Assembly (NCBI GenBank): GCA_900554895.1
Contig: USIX01000167.1
Span: forward strand, 1 to 5,140
Length of the DNA stretch: 5,140 nucleotides
Source of the DNA: an uncultured Megamonas sp.
Lineage (GTDB): Bacteria > Bacillota > Negativicutes > Selenomonadales > Selenomonadaceae
Direction: 5' to 3'
The notes beneath the pieces were generated by a model. The model made no database searches. It was given only the letters and a program-made list of their open reading frames with translations, and was not told the DNA's origin. The position numbers and the translations under genes are program-made. Below are positions 1 through 5,140 of the stretch, one piece after another (position 1 is the first letter of the stretch; the number at the start of each line of letters is the position of its first letter).

Positions 1-2801
1 TCCAGCAGACGGCAGTACATTTCAAAACCGACGCTTGATATATGACCGTGCTGCTGTGCTCCGAGCAAATCGCCCGCACCGCGGATTTCCAAATCCCGCA
101 TGGCGATTTTAAAGCCTGAGCCGAGTTCGGCAAATTCTTTTATTGCCTGCAGCCTTTTTTCCGCCGTTTCGGACAAAATTTTATCCTTCTGATAAATAAA
201 ATATGCAAAAGCCATCTGCTTGGAACGGCCGACACGACCTCGCATCTGATACAGCTGGGACAGTCCGAAATTATCCGCATTATAGATAATTATCGTATTG
301 GCATTCGGTACATCAAGTCCGTTTTCAATGATACTCGTAGCTATGAGCATATCGTATTTGCCTTCGTAGAAATTGAGCATAGCGCGCTCCAGCTCTTCCT
401 CCGTCATTTGCCCGTGTGCCACGCCAATTCTCATATCCGGCAGCATGGACGATAAATGCAGATACATTTTGCCGATACTTTCAATGCGGTTGTAAATAAA
501 ATATACCTGTCCGCCGCGGCGTACTTCACGTTTTATGGCATCACGGATAATCATGTCGTTGTTTTCAATTACATATGTCTGTACGGGGAAACGTTCCTGC
601 GGCGGTGTTTCAATAATACTCATATCCCGTGCTCCTACCAGAGACATATGCAGTGTACGCGGTATCGGTGTGGCACTCAGTGACAGTACATCAATATTTT
701 TACTGATACGTTTGATTTTTTCTTTCTGTTTTACGCCAAAGCGTTGTTCTTCATCAACGATTAAAAGCCCTAAATCCTTGAATTTTACTTTTTTATCGTT
801 AAGAATGGCATGTGTGCCGATTAATACATCAATCTGTCCCACAGCCAAATCCTCAAGCGTTTTTTTCTGTTCTTTCGGACTGTTAAAACGGCAGATAATG
901 CCGACATTAGGCCCGAAGCCCTTAAATCGGTTCGTGAAAGTCTTATAATGCTGCTGCACTAGTACCGTTGTCGGAACAAGTACGGCAACCTGTTTGCCGC
1001 TCATTACAGCTTTAAAGGCCGCACGAATGGCGACTTCCGTCTTGCCGAAGCCTACATCACCGCAAAGCAGTCTGTCCATTGCCACCGGCTTTTCCATATC
1101 ATCCTTTATCTCCTGAATGGCCTTTAACTGGTCCGGTGTCTCTTCATACGGGAAAGCATCTTCAAATTCCTTCTGCCATGGCGTATCGGGCGCAAAAGCG
1201 AAACCTTTGCCGTTTTTGCGTTGAGCATACAGATTTATCAGGTCTTTAGCGATATTTTCCACTGAAGCCTTGGCTTTGGCTTTGGCTTTTTTCCATGCGG
1301 TACTGTTCATCTTGGAAAGACGCGGTACTTCCCCTTCGGAGCCGATGTATTTCTGAATTAAATGCACCTGGTCGGTCGGTACGAACAGTTTATCCGTTCC
1401 ACTGTATTTTATATGTAAATAATCCCGATGAACATTACCTATAGTAAGCGTTTCCACACCGAGATATTTACCGATACCGTGATTTACATGAACTACATAA
1501 TCTCCGATATTAATATCGCGAAAATGTGCTATTTTCCCTTCTGAGCTTTTAGCCGACTGACGCGGTTTCAATTTTTTCTTCTGTCTGCCGAGAATATCCT
1601 TTTCAGAAATTACAACAAGATGTGACTGCGGAAATTCAAAACCGTTCAGCACCGAGCCTACAACAAACGTCACCATTTTGTCAGACAGTTCCGTCGGATT
1701 TTCACTGCGCGACAGAGGAATATTATTCTGCTGCAAAATATCCTGTAAATAGCGTATTTTTTCCTTATCGCCCAAACAGATTAAAATCCGGCTTTTTTGT
1801 TCCAGCCAGTTTTTCAGTTCTTCACATAATAAATACATCTGCCGCTGAAACGGTGCCGTTGATTTTACCGCTACACTGACCAAATTTTGCGGCTGTGTAT
1901 CCGGTATACGCTGCATCATAAGCGATACGAATAATAAATTGTGTTTTTTCGCTGCACCTAAGATATCGTTCCAGTCATATACCAAATCCTTTATTTCCGG
2001 ATTTTCCTTGATATTTGCCATTACGGCTTCTTTTAAATGCAGCGGCTCATCCAGAATTACCGTACAATTTTCGCGCAAATACGACAAAAACAGCGCCGGT
2101 GTGCCGGAAGCATCCGTACGCATAAGCGGCAGAATATCGCATTTGGCAATATTTTTCACGGAACGCTGCGTATTTATATCAAATTCACGGATAGACTCAA
2201 CTTCATTATCGAAAAACTCTATGCGCAGCGGCAACTCCAGATTAATAGGATATACGTCAATAATACCGCCGCGTGCACTGAACTGACCGAGCTGCTCCAC
2301 TTTATCCGTATGTTCATAACCAAGTGATACTAATTCTTCTAAAAGTTTGCCATAATTATATTCTTTCGTAATTTCAAGCTGAATGCTGGAATTTTCAAAA
2401 TCCTGACGCGACATATCCTTTTGCATCGCTGCCTGCGCCGAAACAAGAATGATGTTTTTCTCCTGCCGTGCCAGCTGTCCCAGTACCTGCATACGGCGCG
2501 CCTTTAATTCCATACTTTTGGCACTTGCCGCCACATTCACCACATCAAGTGCCGGCAGCTCCAAAATTTCCACATCATCCAGCAGAGATGTCAAATCGCT
2601 CGTCCAGTCTTCAATATTTTCTCTGCCATGCGTGATAATTATCGTTGTTTTCGGGTCATTATGATAACACGCCGCCACAATGGCATGTTTTTGCGAACCG
2701 GATACACCGTAAATATAATTCTGTCCGTCCTTTTGCCCGAAATATTCATAAATATCACTTAAAATAGGCTCTTTCGCTAACGCGGGAAAAAGTATATTCA
2801 T
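1..2801 (-). CDS. mfd: Transcription-repair coupling factor Mfd (N-terminal 933 residues; 3' end beyond the left edge)
   Basis: Mfd is an ATP-driven DNA translocase that pushes or dislodges RNA polymerase stalled at DNA lesions and recruits UvrA for nucleotide excision repair. My translation is open from the ATG to the window edge. Residues 1 to about 330 form the UvrB-like module: GVSGSQ (32-37) sits where UvrB has its Walker A but lacks the Lys, as expected in Mfd, and RGGIIDVYP lies at 177-185. A CarD-like RNA polymerase interaction domain spans about 430-487 (GDYVVH, HGIGKY, KLFVP). The RecG-like motor has Walker A GDVGFGKT (581-588), DEEQ (683-686), SATPIPRT (709-716), motif V (821-839) and the arginine-finger motif RGRVGRS (854-860). 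The TRG translocation motif is at about 892-919. Family members are about 1,100-1,180 residues, so the autoinhibitory C-terminal domain is missing here. GAGGT (2811-2815) lies 9 bases before this ATG. An in-frame GTG at 2819 is possible but has no Shine-Dalgarno. Confidence 0.97.
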   Translation of the reverse strand, partial: MNILFPALAKEPILSDIYEYFGQKDGQNYIYGVSGSQKHAIVAACYHNDPKTTIIITHGRENIEDWTSDLTSLLDDVEILELPALDVVNVAASAKSMELKARRMQVLGQLARQEKNIILVSAQAAMQKDMSRQDFENSSIQLEITKEYNYGKLLEELVSLGYEHTDKVEQLGQFSARGGIIDVYPINLELPLRIEFFDNEVESIREFDINTQRSVKNIAKCDILPLMRTDASGTPALFLSYLRENCTVILDEPLHLKEAVMANIKENPEIKDLVYDWNDILGAAKKHNLLFVSLMMQRIPDTQPQNLVSVAVKSTAPFQRQMYLLCEELKNWLEQKSRILICLGDKEKIRYLQDILQQNNIPLSRSENPTELSDKMVTFVVGSVLNGFEFPQSHLVVISEKDILGRQKKKLKPRQSAKSSEGKIAHFRDINIGDYVVHVNHGIGKYLGVETLTIGNVHRDYLHIKYSGTDKLFVPTDQVHLIQKYIGSEGEVPRLSKMNSTAWKKAKAKAKASVENIAKDLINLYAQRKNGKGFAFAPDTPWQKEFEDAFPYEETPDQLKAIQEIKDDMEKPVAMDRLLCGDVGFGKTEVAIRAAFKAVMSGKQVAVLVPTTVLVQQHYKTFTNRFKGFGPNVGIICRFNSPKEQKKTLEDLAVGQIDVLIGTHAILNDKKVKFKDLGLLIVDEEQRFGVKQKEKIKRISKNIDVLSLSATPIPRTLHMSLVGARDMSIIETPPQERFPVQTYVIENNDMIIRDAIKREVRRGGQVYFIYNRIESIGKMYLHLSSMLPDMRIGVAHGQMTEEELERAMLNFYEGKYDMLIATSIIENGLDVPNANTIIIYNADNFGLSQLYQMRGRVGRSKQMAFAYFIYQKDKILSETAEKRLQAIKEFAELGSGFKIAMRDLEIRGAGDLLGAQQHGHISSVGFEMYCRLL
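1270..1287 (-). repeat. Three tandem copies of a 6-base unit inside mfd
   Basis: The plus strand reads TTGGCT three times in a row. On the coding strand this gives repeated AAAGCC codon pairs, extended by imperfect copies on both sides, and encodes an alternating Lys-Ala run at Mfd residues 505-512. The run is in the lysine-rich helix between the RNA polymerase interaction domain and the motor. A Lys/Ala-rich helix here is normal in the family, so the repeat is probably a by-product of the protein sequence. Because the unit is 6 bases, gain or loss of a copy would keep the frame. Confidence 0.8.
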
Positions 2802-2810
2802 ATTTGTAAA

Positions 2811-2815
2811 ACCTC
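2811..2815 (-). promoter_or_regulatory. Probable mfd ribosome binding site
   Basis: The minus strand reads GAGGT, a five-base match to the anti-Shine-Dalgarno sequence, 9 bases before the ATG at 2801. It is weaker than the sites of pyrG and rpoE. It supports the ATG over the in-frame GTG at 2819, which it almost touches and so cannot serve. Confidence 0.65.
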
Positions 2816-2827
2816 TCACTGTATGTC

Positions 2828-2860
2828 AAAAAGGGGACTGCACAAAATGAGTACAGTCCC
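2828..2860 (-). terminator. Rho-independent terminator after pyrG
   Basis: On the minus strand the arms GGGACTGTAC (2860-2851) and GTGCAGTCCC (2843-2834) form a 10-base-pair stem with one G-U wobble and a 7-base loop. It is followed by one C and five T (2832-2828). The stem starts 23 bases after the pyrG stop codon. A-rich sequence before the stem (T-rich on the plus strand, 2863-2880) could make it work in both directions. In the plus-strand transcript, however, the wobble becomes a C/A mismatch and there is no convergent gene, so the pyrG direction is the meaningful one. The rest of the 82-base pyrG-mfd gap holds the mfd ribosome binding site and a TTGACA hexamer (2829-2824). Confidence 0.9.
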
Positions 2861-2883
2861 TGATTTTTTATTTTAATTTTTGA

Positions 2884-4508
<1,625 letters not shown>

Positions 4509-4514
4509 AAAAAT

Positions 4515-4526
4515 ATAAACGTTTAT
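4515..4526 (-). repeat. Perfect 12-base palindrome ATAAACGTTTAT over the rpoE stop codon
   Basis: ATAAACGTTTAT equals its own reverse complement and includes the rpoE TAA stop. It lies in the 31-base gap just before the pyrG Shine-Dalgarno. It could be a small operator-like site or a weak RNA hairpin, but in A/T-rich sequence it may be chance. I see no second copy in the intergenic regions of the window, and no known operator consensus fits convincingly. Confidence 0.35.
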
Positions 4527-4870
4527 TCTTTATCAATATCTTCCTGTATGCCTTCCAACAGTTTGGTACGGCGTCTGCTGGAAATAGCCTTGCTTTTGCT
4601 CGTGCTGCTGGAAGTCGCTACAATCGTGCTGCGTTTTGTTTCCGGCGGGTTCCATTCCGTAAGTCCCCACATGCCGTCGCCCGTATACTGAAAACGGCTG
4701 TCCATGTTGATAAGTGTGTATACTTCAGAAATAGCCGCCGACAAAGACTGTACCGGTTTGCATTTTTTCTCAATTACTTCCATTATAAGTTCTTTATAAA
4801 AAATAGGTTTATTTGCCAAAGTTAAAATATAATATGCTACATCAGTTTCCGAACTGTGCACAAAATCCAT
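4523..4870 (-). CDS. rpoE: DNA-directed RNA polymerase delta subunit, short form
   Basis: The delta subunit binds core RNA polymerase in Firmicutes, weakens non-specific nucleic acid binding and speeds enzyme recycling. Residues about 4-75 form the HARE-HTH winged-helix domain: a TDVAYYIL helix, KPIFYKELIMEVI, LINMDSRF, then MWGLTEWNP, which matches the TWGLRSWYP end of the Bacillus domain. The rest (about 76-115) is low complexity: Ser/Thr-rich, then Lys/Arg-rich (KSK, RRRTK), ending EGIQEDIDKE. By count this tail has 9 basic and 6 acidic residues. Bacillus delta is about 173 residues with a long Asp/Glu tail; this one is 115 residues and lacks it. The start is chosen because AAGGAGG lies 8 bases upstream. 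An in-frame ATG 33 bases earlier (4903) would place that Shine-Dalgarno inside the gene and has no good site of its own. It lies between argS and pyrG with short gaps, suggesting one operon. Confidence 0.93.
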   Translation of the reverse strand: MDFVHSSETDVAYYILTLANKPIFYKELIMEVIEKKCKPVQSLSAAISEVYTLINMDSRFQYTGDGMWGLTEWNPPETKRSTIVATSSSTSKSKAISSRRRTKLLEGIQEDIDKE

Positions 4871-4878
4871 TGAAAATT

Positions 4879-4885
4879 CCTCCTT
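4879..4885 (-). promoter_or_regulatory. rpoE ribosome binding site (decides the start)
   Basis: The minus strand reads AAGGAGG, 8 bases before the ATG at 4870. This near-perfect Shine-Dalgarno selects the 115-residue delta protein over the 126-residue reading from the ATG at 4903. Confidence 0.92.
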
Positions 4886-4907
4886 GAATTTCATTTTCTG
4901 CAAAATA

Positions 4908-5140
4908 TTACATTTTTTCCGGTGCGCTTACGCCCAAAATGCCAAGTCCATGCGCCAGAACATATTTTGTCGCCATGCACAGTGCCAGACGTGCCTGCGC
5001 CAGTTTATCATCAACGCCCAGAATACGACATTTATTATAAAAGCTGTGGAACATTGACGCCAAATCATGCACATATGCCGCAATACGGTGCGGTGCCTCA
5101 GACAGCGGCTTTCGGTTGCGGAGGTGGACGGTCTGCGGCA
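4908..5140 (-). CDS. argS: Arginyl-tRNA synthetase, C-terminal 76 residues (5' end beyond the right edge)
   Basis: ArgS is the class I synthetase that charges tRNA-Arg with arginine in the cytoplasm. Only the end of its C-terminal anticodon-binding (DALR-type) helical domain is in the window. The diagnostic stretch is [23 protein letters not shown] followed, after a short loop, by [17 protein letters not shown] and the classic ending [11 protein letters not shown] before TAA (4910-4908). The catalytic HIGH and KMSKS regions are not in the window. The gene ends 37 bases before rpoE with no terminator between, so co-transcription with rpoE and pyrG is likely. The first visible residues (PQTV then a polar, basic [11 protein letters not shown]) look less like the family than the rest; see findings. 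Confidence 0.95.
   Translation of the reverse strand, partial: PQTVHLRNRKPLSEAPHRIAAYVHDLASMFHSFYNKCRILGVDDKLAQARLALCMATKYVLAHGLGILGVSAPEKM

Noticed and set aside
535..948. 137-codon plus-strand open frame opposite mfd
   Set aside because: It lies entirely antisense to the conserved Mfd motor domain, has no recognisable domain, and its Cys/Ser/Phe-rich composition is typical of an antisense shadow. The other plus-strand frames opposite mfd and pyrG (456-683, 1622-1879, 1939-2286, 2037-2327, 2449-2664, 2888-3121, 2965-3228, 3547-3744) are rejected on the same grounds.
2802..2819. GTG start for mfd at 2819
   Set aside because: It is in frame, but the sequence just upstream is the terminator T-tract and has no Shine-Dalgarno. 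GAGGT is correctly spaced for the ATG at 2801.
4871..4903. Longer 126-residue start for rpoE at 4903
   Set aside because: The perfect AAGGAGG at 4885-4879 would fall inside the coding region, the extra residues MQKMKFKEEFS do not resemble delta, and no Shine-Dalgarno is seen before 4903.

Overview
The window is an ordinary housekeeping stretch with every gene on the minus strand. Read in the direction of transcription (right to left) it holds the 3' end of argS (arginyl-tRNA synthetase), rpoE (delta subunit of RNA polymerase), pyrG (CTP synthase) and the first 933 codons of mfd (transcription-repair coupling factor), which runs off the left edge. Almost all of the sequence is coding. The three gaps are 37, 31 and 82 bases long, and no stretch over 300 bases lacks a gene.

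The organism is most likely a Firmicute (Bacillota) of moderate to low GC. A delta subunit with a HARE-HTH domain next to pyrG is typical of Firmicutes. The Mfd has the DEEQ form of motif II rather than the DEEH of E. coli, and the ribosome binding sites are strong AGGAGG types. The argS-rpoE-pyrG order and the general style of the proteins would fit a Clostridium-like or Negativicutes lineage. That finer placement is inference and I would not go to genus.

Layout: 5140-4908 argS C-terminus; 37-base gap with the rpoE Shine-Dalgarno; 4870-4523 rpoE; 31-base gap with a 12-base palindrome and the pyrG Shine-Dalgarno; 4491-2884 pyrG; an intergenic region with a good Rho-independent terminator; 2801-1 mfd. 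The short gaps suggest argS-rpoE-pyrG are co-transcribed. The terminator marks the end of that unit, and mfd begins only 27 bases beyond its T-tract, so how mfd is transcribed is an open point.

Functionally, delta and Mfd both act on RNA polymerase (recycling and specificity; removal of stalled polymerase and recruitment of repair). PyrG makes the CTP that the polymerase uses, and ArgS charges tRNA-Arg. I found no mobile element, CRISPR array, RNA gene, defence system or other new biological system. The most notable point is a delta subunit of only about 115 residues that keeps the basic linker but lacks the long acidic tail of the Bacillus protein.
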